From contig JAZBRI010000008.1 in NCBI GenBank assembly GCA_036874045.1, positions 4,665,001 through 4,729,000 of the forward strand: a DNA stretch of 64,000 bases, written 5' to 3'. A program made the position numbers and the translations under genes. Within the stretch, counting starts at the first letter, position 1; every line of letters starts with the position of its first letter. Below the pieces are notes generated by a model that made no database searches, had not been told where the DNA came from, and saw only the letters and a list, made by a program, of their open reading frames with translations. The stretch comes from Cymodocea nodosa (lineage: Eukaryota > Streptophyta > Magnoliopsida > Alismatales > Cymodoceaceae). Positions 35,071 to 48,944 of this stretch are shown one piece after another.

Positions 35071-37550
35071 CAATCCAAAGTAGGATGATCTTTAGCATTT
35101 TGAAGGTTTGAATCATGGTCTTGTACTCTTTATGTGATCCACATGCGTTATTGATGAAGTGTTCCTAATTTACTTTCTTTTAGTAGGACAGGATTCACTG
35201 ACCTTTGGCACTGTAATAGGATAGATATTTTCTGAAAATCAATTTTTACTCATCTAATTTGACATGTAGTTGTTTAAGAGTAGCTGAGCTATTATTTTTT
35301 TAAAATTTTGAGTTGTACTGATTCTTGGAATTATTGTAGTTTTCTGAATTGTAGTGATAACAGGGCATACCTCTAATATTGTATCATATAGACTTTAGAA
35401 TCCATTAGAGTAGCCTGTTGCAAATGACAGTTACCAAGAAGGGAGATGAATAGCCTGCTCTCCTTAACTAATTCAATACAGAACGTTTGAGCAACAGCAA
35501 TACTATTATAAGTTGGCAAAGAGCTTCTCTGTCTCATGCCTCAACAAGTTATTTCAAACTTGGAACACTGAGTATTCAAAATATGAACATGGGAGGTGTT
35601 GAAACTTGATCTGAGGTTATATATCACAACTCAAGTAGGATTCTTTTCCTATTTTTCATCAAGTTTGGTCACACCAATTTGCCACTGTTATATTTGTGAT
35701 GGAAATTTCTACTGATTCTTGATGTCTATGTCTGTAGTATGCAAAACATTTCTTTTTTTCTGTGATTTGATCATTTCATATGTTATTATTTTTTGTGGAT
35801 GTAATATTTTGCAAGTAAACTGTCCACCATTTATTGATAAGTTTGTTCCTTGCTATTTAGAAATTCTCAGTGGATTTATTCTTAATTTATTAAGCTTCTG
35901 GCCTATGTTAGCAAGGCTGATTATCTTTCTAGTCTCGGTTTTGGACACTAGGATAATTGTTATACTGCTTTCATAATCAATTGGTAATGCAACAAAACAT
36001 TTTTTCCCATGCAGTATCTAAATAGGACGCTTATCTGCAAGAATCTGCCTATGTATTGCCTTAACCAAACTACATCTTAGAATTGTAATTTTGGAACATA
36101 CATAAATAATGAGAAAATAGAACAACCCATAAATAATGGACAAATAAGGTTTCATAGCCAACATTTCAAACAAGCAACCCCATATAGTTTGCAATGTAAT
36201 TATTACTATGGTTAGAGCCTTGGGGTTGTGGGTTCAAGACCATAAGGAATAAAAGATTTTTTTTTTTTGTTGGTCTGATCTATTTCCAAGTTTCTCATCA
36301 CCTGTTAGGATTTTTTACATGAAAATCGTTTCTAAAGTAAAAATGGGAATCACTTCACATGATTGCTGGAGAAGTATATTGGAATAATTTCACATTGGAA
36401 AAAAATGGGGACAAGACATATACACACATACACACGCACATACATACATATGCATATAATTGATTGATTTTGAGTTAGGTGTGCACATTTCAACATAGTA
36501 TCAAACTAGTGAATGGCCGACTATGCTTAAGACTCATTTGAAAAAAATAAGTAAAGGATTTGTGTAGGTATGGAGGAATTTTTTGATGTCTACATTCCAA
36601 CAACCTAAGCATTCAAAAAAAAACGTAGATGTTTTACATGTAATTGAGATACAATGAAGAGTGCAATCATTATTAGGAAACTAGGGAAAAACAGTTGTTA
36701 ACACTGTTTAATTTTTTTGTCTCGATCGGTTTTTTAGGAAAAATGATTGTTTTCTGTTTAAATGGATATTTTTCCCTATTCTTGGAAAATGGGCAATTTT
36801 TTTCCATTTTTTCTCATTTAATGGCTTTTTTAATATTTTAGATTTCATCTTTTGAGTTGTATTCATCGATATAATTTTTCTATTTTGTTACTTTTTTGTT
36901 TATAACTTTAGTTGTACTTTTTACATAGTTATTTCTGTTTTGAGTTTAAGTATTTATTCTTGAGTGATCATTACACATTATAAAAATATGTACCTGAAAT
37001 TGTATTAGAGATAATTGAATTATAATTTATTTTATTTTATTGATCGTCACACTTGCATGTTTGTAAGTATATTAATAGTTATTATTTTTAATTTGTACTC
37101 TTTCAAAAACACTTGTTCAAAACCTCCATTTTCTAAAAGAAATTTTTTAATTTTCAATCCAAATAATGCCCTTCTGTTATTGAAAATTACAATTACAATT
37201 TTGACATAATCTATGGTAACAAGTCAACGACAATGATTGATCTTGTAAATGTGGATTGGGAACATGAATTGTTTGTCATTTTTATCAAACCTTATATCAT
37301 CTTTTTGGGGGTTTTATGTTTATGATTAAGTAATGCCACTTTCTCAATAAATGGCATTTTTCTGAAAAATCTTCATAAAAGTTCTTGCCTTGATGGTGTC
37401 TTTATAAAGGAATATCTAAACTTTTATTCTTGTGTATCCATTTAGTAGTCTATTAAGTTGTTGTGGAACTCTGTATAATTAACAAAAACGGCAATTTCTT
37501 GTTTATTTTATTTGAATGTTTTTTATTACAAGCGTTTTGTTGTGAGCAAC
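35071..37550 (+). other. Downstream region of the GTE gene: possible 3' UTR and intron-like AT-rich DNA
   Basis: No coding sequence recognised. The composition (T-rich, intron-like) and location fit a long spliced 3' UTR, but no polyadenylation site can be fixed. A dinucleotide-rich tract (acacata / cacgcac) lies at 36418-36455. Confidence 0.35.
36190..36275 (+). mobile_element. Possible SINE fragment
   Basis: The stretch atggttagagccttgggg followed by gtgggttcaagacc fits a decayed A box and a good B box (GTTCAAGAC) of a tRNA-derived SINE, with a T run at 36257-36268. No target duplication was seen. Confidence 0.3.
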
Positions 37551-38640
37551 CTTCTTACGGTGTCTTTTACTCTTGCCGGTTGCAGATCTCAGACTATGAA
37601 GCATTTGATGTTCTCCTTTTTGTCAATAATTGCAATGGCATGATGGGACATATTGATGTCTTGCCTACGGCTCGACTAAACTGTATAATCTAATGGGTTC
37701 TCTCTTTTTGGTGGGGGATGGGGATTGCAGGTATAACTTAACTAACATACAATTATTCCTCTTTCATAAAATGACATTAATGTGGCCAAAAATATGGATT
37801 TGTGTTGGGTCTTGTGGCCCATTCATTTTCAGAGGGATATCTGGAGGTAGCTACGATGTGTGATTCATAGGTTCAGAACAATGGATCGGGTTTCTCAAGT
37901 GGATCTTGCTTGCCATTGTATCATTAATCTCTTTTCCCAGTCTGTTTGGGTTCTCCACTTGTTGTAATTATGATGTTGATTGCCACGGGTATTCAGGTTT
38001 GTTTACAGTCTTGAGGCTTTACAGCCAGAGCTTTCGAGCAGCTCTGAAGGTTGGGATTTATATGCTATCAAGATTTACGGTGGTAAATGGCTGGTATATG
38101 AATTACATGATATCAAAATCTGGTGTGAATTTCGCGTTGAAATCCATTTTCATTTGGTACGTCTTGTTTTGGTATTATGGTTTATGGTTGGGACCTGAAA
38201 CGGTTTTGATCTCGTGAGGACTTTTAGTTGCCCTATTGAAAAGATTAAATATACCATCTTCGGAGTAAAGCATTTGTATGTACAGCTTACATAAAGCATT
38301 GTGGTTGGTAGCACCATTTTCACCCTGTTATCCGTCTAAATTTGCCGTACTTTTTCCTGTTAACCTTCTGGCTCTATTATTTTCATGCGAAGGCTATTGG
38401 TAAGGACGATTTTTTAATTGTGCTAGCGGTATTCCGAAATGCAATTATAATGATAAGGCGAGCACCTCTGGAAGACCGAAGGATCAAGCCTTTGTGGTTG
38501 ATGGCGAGGCACCAGACAGGTAAAGTCAACCGAAGGTGGTTGGTTGCTTGGTTGTGGTTGGCTTGTTATAGTTGTGGTCAGATTTATTAATGTTCAATTC
38601 AAATAATGTGAACTTATTAACTTGCTTTAGAGACCAGTCA
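37551..38640 (+). other. Possible distal transcribed exons (3' UTR-like) downstream of the GTE gene
   Basis: More mixed composition than its surroundings, with splice-site-like gttgcag|atctcag (37582) and gattgcag|gtataac (37730). Open stretches (for example 37906-38217) have no recognisable domain. It may be alternative 3' exons of the GTE transcript or unrelated DNA. Confidence 0.3.
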
Positions 38641-39979
38641 AGAAGGTCTATGGGTGTTACGATCATTTTTGGAAGACATTTGACCTATCGGTTAGGGCGT
38701 CGAAGGAAACATGTTACGCACGTTGTTATTTCAGTTGCATGAAGAGACATTTAATTTAGAGATGATGGTATTTTTGTTTGGGTTTTCGCTTAAAAGTTTT
38801 TACATGAAGTACAAGATCCATTATGCCATTTCAGTAATATCTACATTTTCAATAAGGGGAAGCAGCCCATCACAAAAAATAAAGAATTTAAAAGAGAATA
38901 TGTTAGGGAAAGTTAATTACTACAATTAATTAGTGGAAAATACTTCTTAAAGGATTGATGACAGAAAGCATGACAATTGCCTTGAAATGGAAAGGGTTCT
39001 ATCAAATCCATTTGATCTACAAATTGAAATTAGTTTTATTGATCGAAATGATCGATGCCTTTGACTCAAAAAAATTAGAGATGCCCAACATAGAACCCTT
39101 TTTCTTTTTTTGAAATTACTAAAAAGATATGGACACTATAAGGGTGTGCTTGATAATGAATATTTATTCTGACTTTAAAATATAATATTATTTCTCAGTA
39201 ATCATTGTTAAACATATAACAAATTATTATAAGTAGCTTATTTCAATAAGTTCCAATCTGAACTAAATTGTTAATGAAAAAAATAGAGTTGGCAATTTTT
39301 CAAAATGTTAGAGTTTACTTTTCTATATTAGATCTAAAAAGTCATTATCGAATGAATTCAAAGGGGTTTGATTCAAATTATAGTTATAATCAGCCACCCG
39401 ATAATCTAACTGAACAGGGCGTTTAGCGAGAAATGCGTAATCTCACGGCCTTGCTCTAGGGTTGGTTTAATTGAAATATTCTTATGCTTTTTCTTAAAAT
39501 CTTATGTCTTATAAAATGGGGGTGGGGTAAAGATTTAATTGAAGCTGGAACCAAAATTGTGACCAACTTGGGTAGTTGATTGTAATTAGGTTGGTCATCA
39601 ACTAATCAAATTGCTTAGCAGTAGAAATCAAGCAATACTTTTTTTGATACAGGCAGGACTGCTTGGTTTTTCTGGCAAAACTCCTGACAAGTGGTTGTAT
39701 TAATTTTCACTAGAAAATCTCCTCCGATGACGACTCAAGAACAACTTTACTGTTAGTTTTGTTCTCTAAACTGCGTAGAGGAAGAGAGAATAAGTATTAT
39801 TTGATCACAAGTCCAAAAGTTCTAATGAAACTTTCATAAAAGGGTATTTATCAAATTCAAAAGGAAAAAGATATACAAGTAATTATGGAATTTATCAAGA
39901 AAGAATATTTAGTCAAAAATATATATTTTTTTAAACCCTTGCGTTCGTTTGATTTAAATATTGAGTTCTACGTAAAAAA
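38641..39979. other. Intergenic DNA
   Basis: No genes, inverted repeats or element ends recognised. Confidence 0.5.
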
Positions 39980-41452
39980 TGTCCTGAGACCTGTTACGTT
40001 ATAAGTGACGTCAGAAGTGATATCATCAAAAATAAATAATAATAATAATAATATATGTTGAGGCAGTGAAACATCACCGCCTCATATATTTAACTATATA
40101 CTATTATATAAGTACGGTGGTGAATTATTTTCACCGTCGAATGTGAAGAAGAAAAAGATGAGAAGAAGAAAAAAAGAGAAGAAGAGGAAAAAGAAGAAGA
40201 AAATAGGGAATATTATTGTGTTTTTGTAATTTTCTTCTTTAAGTAAGTCTTTTTTCTTTTAGTCCAAAAATAATTTTATTTGAGATTTATGCATGATTTT
40301 CATAATTATAGTGAGTTATGTAATTATATTCATAGTTAATTATAATTAGTGTTATGCATTCTAGAATAATGCATGAATATGGTTATAGTAGTTTTGGTAT
40401 ACATTTCAAATCCATAAGTATAAACACATTAGTGTTTTTGGTAATTTATATTGATTATAGCATAATTACGCATTTATGTAAATATTGAGATTTTGCATAA
40501 CTTCTTAAGATTAGTACATGTTATTATTAGGCCTAAGGTGAAATTTGATATATATTAAACTGAATGAATGTTTAGCTATAAACTTGACTACGAGGGCATG
40601 GTACTGTGATATTGTATATAATAGAGATAGAGTATATGTTTGGCCTTGTCTTAGGCACTTGAGGTATTTGACCTTAGTCACAAAGGAATATGTGATAGCT
40701 AATCCTTATTGTAGAGAGTAAATATGCAATCATAATATTCCTTGGTCAAGGAGTAGTAAATGTGTATTTACACCTACTATCAAACACCTACTTCTGTAAG
40801 AATTTTGGAGTTAACTGTGTTTGAGCAGGAGCAAAACCAAGATGGATGATCATCTAGGAAGTTCTTGTGTAGTGCCTATGTGTAGTAGTGTTAGTTTTGC
40901 TCAAATATTGGCAAGTTAAATATGAAAATGCAATCATAGTATCTAATTGTCTAAGGAGGATCACAAAAAAATTGATGCATTTTTAATTGTGACAAGAACA
41001 CATACTTTTTATTATTCTATTGAGTTAACAGTGCAACCTTCCTTTTCACATGCATAACATATTATATTTTAGACTTATGGTAGAATGACTTATTAGATTT
41101 TAGCTCATATGTTGATATTGTTCCTTTTAGGATACCCAACAGATATTCTAAGGGAACGTAAGTAGAATAAGAGAAGTTAGTCACTTTTTTACTAATTACA
41201 CAAAATATTGTGAATAACAGATTTTGTGGTTTGTACTTCATTTTGTGTTTTCTTTGTTTAGGGTTAGATTGTAAATAACTTTTGTTATTTTTGATGGAAG
41301 TTTATATATATATATTGTGGATTTCTATTGTTATACCTCTTTAGTAGATATAACCTTGTAATATTAAAGGAGGGAGTTTTTCACGCATCGAAATTTTATT
41401 TATGCATATTTTCTTCTCTTTAATATTACCATACCCTTTCTAGGGCATGACA
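39980..41452 (+). repeat. LTR of a Tekay/Del-like Gypsy element
   Basis: 1473 bp, starting tgtcctgagacc and ending gggcatgaca (inverted TGTC/GACA ends), followed by the PBS tggtatcaaagc (41459-41470). It contains an AAT microsatellite (40029-40052) and a GAA-rich purine tract (40141-40205) that may be transcribed leader. No 3' partner LTR lies in the window. Confidence 0.7.
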
Positions 41453-41579
41453 ATTAAATGGTATCAAAGCAAAAAGTTTAACTACAAGAACCCCAATCTA
41501 ATGGAATATGTGAGTGGGGTAATGTAGAGTGAGTAGATGATAGTTAACTAATTTATTGTTGCTCCTATTATCAAATTTT

Positions 41580-42450
41580 GATATAGTTAGAGACGAGTCC
41601 AGTATAGGGCAACTTTTACTTGAGGCCGAAGCAAGAGGAAGAGGTTGCAAAGTGCGAGTGAGAATTTGGGTTTCCTTAAACTATCCCCTCCAATCTTCTT
41701 AGGTGGAAGGAAGGATTCTTAGGAGGCATACTAGTGGCTATGAGATATGGAGAGACTATTCGAGCTCTACCACTGCCTTGATGAAGACAAGGTCAAAGTT
41801 GTAGCTCACATGTGTAAGGGAATGGTAGGAGATTGGTGGGATTCAGTTGATCGACTTCACAAGGTTGTTAGGAAGTTATGGACACAAGGGAATTTTTGAG
41901 ATTTATTTTTACAAAAATATTACCCTCCTAGTATACGAGCTAGATACGAGAATGAATATGAAAAGTTACATTAAGGAAGCATGACTATGGAGAGAAAGGA
42001 AGCTGAATATACCAAGTTATCATTATTCTCCACAGATGTTGCATTAGATGAAAGTAAGAAGATTAAAAGATTCTGTTAAGGTCTAAACTTGTAGATCCAA
42101 TTTACAGTAGTCATGTAGAAGTCGACAACCTTTTTGGTAGCGATAGATTTGGCCATGACCGTAGAGAGTGAATTAGCAGAGTTCAATTTAAAGATAAGAG
42201 CAGGTCAACAAACAAAACCAATTCTAGGGTTTGTTGGAGTTACACACTCAACTTTAGAATCAGTTTTAGTTTCGTAGCCATCCTCGTCATCGAGTAAGAG
42301 ACTTTCTAGCAATCAGTTTAAAGGAAAGAAAATTAAACTAGGACAAGGAATAGTTATATGTCAAAGATGTGGGAGGAATCATCTTGGTTAGTGTATATGG
42401 AAGGGTGGTCGATGCTTCACTTGTGGTTGAGAAGGTCATGTTAAGGATAA
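41580..42450 (+). pseudogene. Gag remnant of the Tekay/Del-like Gypsy element
   Basis: Recognisable gag pieces: ELYHCLDEDKVKVVAHMCKG, GDWWDSVDRL and YYPPSIRARYENEYEKL, then a basic Ser-rich stretch and a retroviral-type zinc knuckle with CFTCG and GHVKDN (about 42410-42450). The order and sequence fit chromovirus gag of the Tekay/Del branch. Similarity ends at about 42450, where another sequence begins; no pro or pol of this element is present. Broken. Confidence 0.75.
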
Positions 42451-43248
42451 TGTTCTTATCCATTAATATGTTTATATTTTGATAAGTGACAAAATTATTT
42501 TTACTTAAGTATGCAAAATGATGAATTTTATAAATAGTTTCAAGTTCATAAGTTTAAGTACAATCGTAAATTTATCTAATGTAAAGAAATGCAAAATGAA
42601 ACTCAATGTCATCTAAATATGCATTCTAATCATTGTTGTAGTTTAACATATTTTTATCAAGTGAAAACCATCAATAGAAGTAAAACAAACTCAAATCATT
42701 CGATTAATACAAGGATAGATCAAATAAAATAAAAGAATCACTAGAACTGTCTTGTTTAAAAATCACTTAAATTAAGCTTAACTCTACACCATTTTCCTTT
42801 CATCTTATAAGATAATAAATTCACTAAAAATACAAGGAAGGAAGGATCATCAAGGTATAAAATAACAAAAGTGATCTCAAGGACAACATCTTCTTAAAGT
42901 GTTGCTAGCAGTTATCTTATCAAGAGAGTGCAAAACAATCTAGATGATTACTAAATTGTACACTTCCAAAAGAAAGGTCATACCTCCTTGAATTCTTCAT
43001 GAAAACCAACAAAATCAAAATCATAGAAAGATAAGTCAATAATCTAACTATTGCTTTTTACAGAACAAGATTTCATTAAATATAGCTCATGAAACACATT
43101 CTTCTTCAAAGCATAAAATCTAGCATCTAGAACAGAAAACAAGGTAATTGCATCTTTGATTTCAAAATTTTAAAACTCTAATCAAATCATTCCAAAAAAA
43201 TCCACAAATTCTATAATATAAGTCTACATGAAAAACATTCAAAATAAC
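42451..43248. mobile_element. Unidentified LTR-like sequence D (left part)
   Basis: Starts tgttcttatccattaatatg directly after the gag remnant, suggesting an LTR start. AT-rich and non-coding. It continues after the Tork element at 48559, because the Tork target duplication joins the two sides. The family is unknown; SIRE-like is a guess from the hairpin words at 48606-48935. Confidence 0.4.
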
Positions 43249-46200
43249 TGTTATGCCGAGAGGTCACAAGAAACAGGACATCCAAGGACACGTGGAGAAG
43301 AGAATCACGTGGGAAAGAGGTGAGCGAGTGGAGAATCAAAAGAAGAACAATGAATATATGTGGTTCCCCAACACGGGTACGCCCACGGGTGATCAATCCT
43401 TTGCTTGCTGTATGGCTGCTGGTACAAGAAGGGAGGAAGACGAGAAAGCTAGGGATTTGGCATCCCTCTCTTGGTCGGCCAACATTCCCTTTTATATTAT
43501 GTTAGGAGCAACAATGGGTAATACCCAAAAGACAAGTTTGCCCCTTTACAAAATATCAAATAAATACAACCATATACAATGACAAATACATATACATGAT
43601 GGAAGACACAAGTATCACAAATCTCCACCTTGTCTTTCATCAATCTTCATCACAATCAAGTGATAGATCACCAAAACCCAACGTGGGTTAGCAGCAACAA
43701 TAGACGTTGAGTAAGTCCAAGCAATGCTTGAACTTGCTCTCCACAACGCCCTTTGTAAACATATCAGCCGGGTTGTCCTTTGTGTTGACTTTCATAATCT
43801 TTATCTTGTCTTCATTCCTTAGGAAGTGATATTTAACATCAATATGTTTAGTTCTATCATGAAAGACATTATCTTTGGAGAGACAAATAGCACTAAGACT
43901 ATCACAAAAGATGTCAGCTTTATCAATGCACCAACCAAAATCTCCATGTAAACCTTTCAACTAGATCCCTTCCTTTGCAGCTTCTATCATAGCCACATAT
44001 TCAGCCTCAGTTGTAGACAAAGATACGGTAGGCTGAAGAGTTGATTTCCAACTCACAATAGAACCTGCAAAAGTAAAGACATAACCAGATAATGATCTCC
44101 TTTTGTCAACATCTCCTACATAGTCTAAATCTGTATAACCAGCCATAGTACAACTCTGATCTGTTGTATACATTAAACCAATGCCTAAAGTTCCTTTCAA
44201 ATATTTGAATATCCTTTTTACTACTCTCTAATGTTCCCTGCTCAGATTGGACATAAACCTGCTAACAACACTCAAAGGATATGCCAAATCAGGCCTAGTG
44301 CATACCATAGCATACATAAGACTTTCAACTGCTTGAGCATAAGGAACTCGTTGCATATCAAGCTTTTCAGATTCAATTTGAGGACACATAGCAGATGACA
44401 ATTTAACATTTCTATCATAAGGCGTGCTAATGGCTTTGCATGAAGCCATACCAAATCTGCTAAGGATCTTTTCAATATACTTTTGTTGATTTAAAAACAG
44501 CTTACTGGAATTTCTTTCACGCCCAATCTCCATTCTAAGAATTCTGCCAGCTGGACCAAGATCCTTCATATCAAATTCTGATTTTAAAGTGTCCTTCAGC
44601 TCCTGTATTACTTCAATATTCTTTGCAGCTATAATAATATCATCAACATACAATAACAAATAAACATGTATATTCTTATCAAGAGTTTTAACATACACAC
44701 ATGAATCATAATTGTTGCGTCTAAAACCAACTTTAACTATAAAGGCATCAAACATCTTGTACCATTGGCGTGATGATTGTTTAAGTCCATACAAGGACTT
44801 ATTTAATTTGCACACCTAATTAGATTTACCTTTTACCACAAACCCTATTGGTTGTTCCATCCAAATATTTTCTTCTAACTTACCATGCAAGAAGGCTGTC
44901 TTTATATCTAGTTGCTCCAACTCTAGATTCTACGCTGCAACAATAGATAACAAAATTCTAATAGATGTATGATGTACAACAGGAGCAAATACCTCATTGA
45001 AGTCAATTCTTTCTTGCTGTGAATAACCTTTGGTGACTAATCTTGCCTTGTGCTACACACCTGCATTGCCTTGAGTCCCAATCTTCTTCTTGTAGACCCA
45101 TTTGCAGTCAACAATGTTTGTGTTCTTTGGACGTTTTACCAGTTCCCAAGTCTTGTTCTTATGGAGAGATTGGAGTTCCTCCTCCATAGTAGTCATCCAA
45201 AGACCAGCTTTTGAATTTTTCATTGCAGCTTCATATGTAGGTGGATCAATAGAATCCTCCACCTCAACTACTACCTGTAAGGCAAAAGCAACCAAACTGT
45301 CGTAGCCATATCTACTAAGAGGTCTAACGTCCCTTCTAGGACGATCTTTGTCAATGGTTCTTAGTGGTGGTTGCTCCACCTCTTCCTCCTCAACTTCATT
45401 TTCCTGAGTTTCAGATGAGTTTTCTCTATTTTCAACCTGATCAGTGATAAGTGACTGTTGTGCGTCATCAAACTCCATCTGTTCAGGAATGGTGTGCTCA
45501 GTTTCTAGTGATGTATCTACCAGTCTATCAGTTGTCTACAAAAGAGAATTCTCATTAAAAGTAACATCACGACTATATATTACTTTGTGAGATTCAATAT
45601 CATATATTCTGTATCCCTTTACACCAACACCATAGCCCACAAATATGCCTTTCTTTGCATGTGGTTCCAGCTTGCCATTATTCACATGATAATAAGTTGG
45701 ACACCCAAAAACTCTGAACTTTGAATAACTAGCAGATCCTTTCAGCCATACCTCAAGAGGTATCTTCCCACCTAAGGCACTAGAAGGGGACCTATTCACC
45801 AGATAGGAAGCTGTGTTAACAGCTTCTGCCCAAAATTTCTTGCTCAAACCTACATGAGACAGCATACAACGTGCCTTTTCTAGGAGTGTTCTATTCAATT
45901 TTTTAGCCACTCCATTTTGTTGAGGGGTATATCTAACTGTGTTGTGTCGTGTAATGCCTTCATCTCTACAGAAATTATCAAATTCTTGAGAACAAAACTC
46001 AAGATCATTATCAGTTCTAAGATATTTTACCTTTCTATCTGTTTGGTTTTCTACCTACTTCTTCCAATGCTTGAAGCTAGTAAAAGCTTCACTTTTGTCC
46101 GTAAAAAAGAAAACCCAATTCATTCTTGAATGACAATCAATGATAGAAAGAAAATATCTAGAACTTGCAATAGAAGGCTGATATGAAGGTCCCCAACAAT

Positions 46201-48558
46201 CAGCATGAATATAATCAAGAACTCCCTTGGAGCTGTGCTGACTACGTGCAAATGATACTCTTTTTTGTTTACTAGAAACACAATGCTTGCACATTTCAAT
46301 GCAAGTAACCTTGTGCCCATCAAACTTGCCCAAACTACTCAATTTCTACATTCCTTTTTGTCCCAAATGACCCATCCTTGAGTGCCACATGATAGAAAGA
46401 TTATGCTGACCAGATATAGCTAATGTAGCTGCGCCAACAATTGGAGTGCCTTGCAAAATGTATAAGGGACCAGATTTGGTTCCTTTCATGACAACCAAAG
46501 AACCTTTCAGTATAGAAATTTTCCCCTCACCACTTGTATACCTGTAACCCTTAGAATCAAGGGCCATCAACGAGATCAGACTTTTGCCAAGCTTTGGAAT
46601 GTGTCAAACATCCTTCAGAATTCTAACTGTGCCATCATGCAGTTTAAACTTTATAGTGCCCACACCAACTCTAGAACACATATCATCATTGGCCAAGGTC
46701 ACTTGACCACCCTCCACCTGCTCGTAGGTGTCAAAATACTCCCTAGTAGGAGTCATATGATGTGAAGCTCTTGAGTCCATAATCCACTGATCATCTGAAT
46801 AGGCACTGCAACAAATTGTAAGTGAGAAGTCATCACCTGATGCAGAACTGGTTTCTACCACTACAGCCTTTCCTTTGTTTATCAACTTGGGACAATGTGA
46901 TTTCCAATGTCCTTTCTCCCTATAGTAATTGCAAGTATCCTTAGAATACTTGCCCTTTGACTTTCATCTACTTCTATTTTTCCCTCCACCTTATCTTTAG
47001 CTTCTTCCTCTGTTCTATTGCTGTTAAGCTGAGAGGCCAACACCACTTGCCTCATTTCTTTCTTGCACCATGTGCCTAAGCTCCTTGGTATGAAGACTGG
47101 ACCTCATCTTCTAGTGTAATTGTGTCTCTTCTAACTACACAGGACTGAATAAAAGTTTCATAACTCAATGGAAGTGAACAAAGCAAGATAAGAGCTGCAT
47201 CTTCATCTTCTATGATCACTCTAGTATTCTTGAGTTCCATCAGAATAGCATTTAGCTGATCTAAATGCTGCTTGAGAGGTACACCTTCCTTCATCTTTAA
47301 AGAAAACAATCTTTGCTTTAACAACAATTTGTTTGTTAAAGACTTAGTCATATACAATGACTCAAGTTTCTGCCAAAGACCTGACGAGGAAGATTCATCT
47401 GCAACTTCTATTATAACTTCATCAGACAAACACAACAAGATAGTGGAGTGAGCTTTCTCCTCCTGCAATTCAAATTCTGGCGAATATCTGTTCAAAGTAG
47501 TTTCCTTATTCAAAGGAACCCAAATACCTTGTTGCTTTAGAAGTGCTTTCATCTTAATTTGCCATAAGCTGAAGCTATTCTTACCATCAAACTTTTCTAT
47601 CTTCAACCCCGAAGTATTCATATTTTTCAAATCAACAAACAACCAGCAATACGCACAATATATAGTCTGATTTCAACAAACACAATTCTGCAGCAAGATA
47701 CACAATGGTAAGCAATATTTTGACAACAATATGCTACTGAAAACTACTGATTTCAATGAAATGGAATTAGCCACAAGCCAAGTACAGTATTCAGCACAAA
47801 ATAGTAGCAAATACTCGCACAAGTCAAGCACAAAAATCACAATCACAAAATGCCCAGAATCTGACAATCAAGAGTCACTTGTCTAGAAAACTATTGTGCC
47901 CTAGGTAGACGCCTCCTATTGTATCTCTCTGAATATGAAACTTCTCACCACGAAATTTTAAAGGTAGGAAGTTCAGGAAGCTTACAACACGTCCTCAAAA
48001 TTTGAGACTCAACGGAGCACGGACGAGGAAAGCGCACGAGTTGGCGTTAGAGTGTGCAGACTAGCACCAACGACGACGGCAATTGCGGCAATGTTGAAAG
48101 CTCTTGCGGAAATGGCTTGACCTTGATGAAACTCTTCAAAACTTCAGATGCACATTTGGAGATGTCCAACCTCGCTCTAATACCAGTTGTTATGCTGAGA
48201 GGTCACACGAAATAGGACATCCAAGGACACGTGGAGAAGAGAATCACGTGGGAAAGAGGTGAGCGAGTGGAGAATCAAAAGAAGAACAATGAATATACGT
48301 GGTTCCCCAACACGGGTACGTCCATGGGTGATCAATCCTTTACTTGTTGTATGGCTACTGGTACAAGAAGGGAGGAAGACGAGAAAGCTAGGGATTTGGC
48401 ATCCCTCTCTTGGTCGGCCAACATTCCCTTTTATACTATGTTAGGAGCAACAATGGGTAATACCCAAAAGACAAGTTTGCCTCTTTACAAAATATCAAAT
48501 AAATACAACCATATACAATGACAAATACATATACATGATGGAAGACACAAGCATCATA
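43249..48558 (-). mobile_element. Structurally complete Tork-type Copia element
   Basis: 5310 bp with two 371-bp LTRs (43249-43619 and 48188-48558), perfect 5-bp target duplication ataac (43244-43248 and 48559-48563), PBS tggtattagagc (minus, 48174-48185) and PPT gacaaggtggagatt (minus, 43620-43634). LTRs differ at about 13 of 371 sites by eye (3.5%), 12 of them transitions, suggesting one to two million years at a commonly used plant rate. All Copia parts are present in standard order on the minus strand. It looks whole in structure but its coding region is broken, with about eight to ten breaks. Confidence 0.92.
43688..47642 (-). pseudogene. Tork-type Copia gag-pol
   Basis: Minus strand, in order: gag from 47642 (KIEKFDGKNSFSLWQIKMKA) to about 47076 with a CCHC knuckle near 46900; protease (WIMDSRASHHMT, about 46790); GAG-pre-integrase (HSRMGHLGQKGM, about 46360); integrase (about 46330-45540, with WGPSYQPS and the LEKARCMLSHVGL region); RT (about 45200-44500, YGLKQSSRQWYKMFD and LLLYVDDIIIA); RNase H (about 44200-43750, TEAEYVAMIEAAKEGI and DSLSAICLSKDNVFH). 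The gag start and RNase H end fit the Tnt1/Tork lineage. Coding is interrupted about eight to ten times. Confidence 0.88.
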
Positions 48559-48605
48559 ATAACATTAAGAAATACACAAAAACTCTATTGAAAACTTGAT
48601 TTTCG

Positions 48606-48935
48606 AATGAGTTAAGTTTCACTCAATTAACTCAACGAACTTAGTCTGTTGAGTTACTAGTTAACTCAATGGACCTAGGCATAACTCTATGGACTTAGGC
48701 TTAACTTTACGGACCTATCCGTTGAGTTACGAGATAACTCTATGGACTGGGGTTTAACTTTATGGAATTGTTTGTTAAGTTACGATGATAACTCTATGAA
48801 CTTGGGCTTAAGTTTATGGACCTATCTATTGAGTTACAATGATAACTCTACGGACCTGGGCTTAACTTTATGGACTTGTCTGTTGAGTTACGATGTTAAC
48901 TCTATGGACTTGGGCTTAACTTTATAGATTTGGTA
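48606..48935 (+). repeat. 60-bp minisatellite of gttgagtta / taactc words
   Basis: About five to six imperfect 60-bp units, each with ttgagttacgat-gataactctatgga and a cttaactttatgg segment. Its translation is also periodic, so the 61-codon open stretch here is a repeat artefact, not a gene. It belongs to sequence D. Confidence 0.75.
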
Positions 48936-48944
48936 ATGGGTCAC

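Noticed and set aside
48742-48927. Repetitive open stretch of 61 codons
   Set aside because: It is the translation of the 60-bp minisatellite and has no coding signature.
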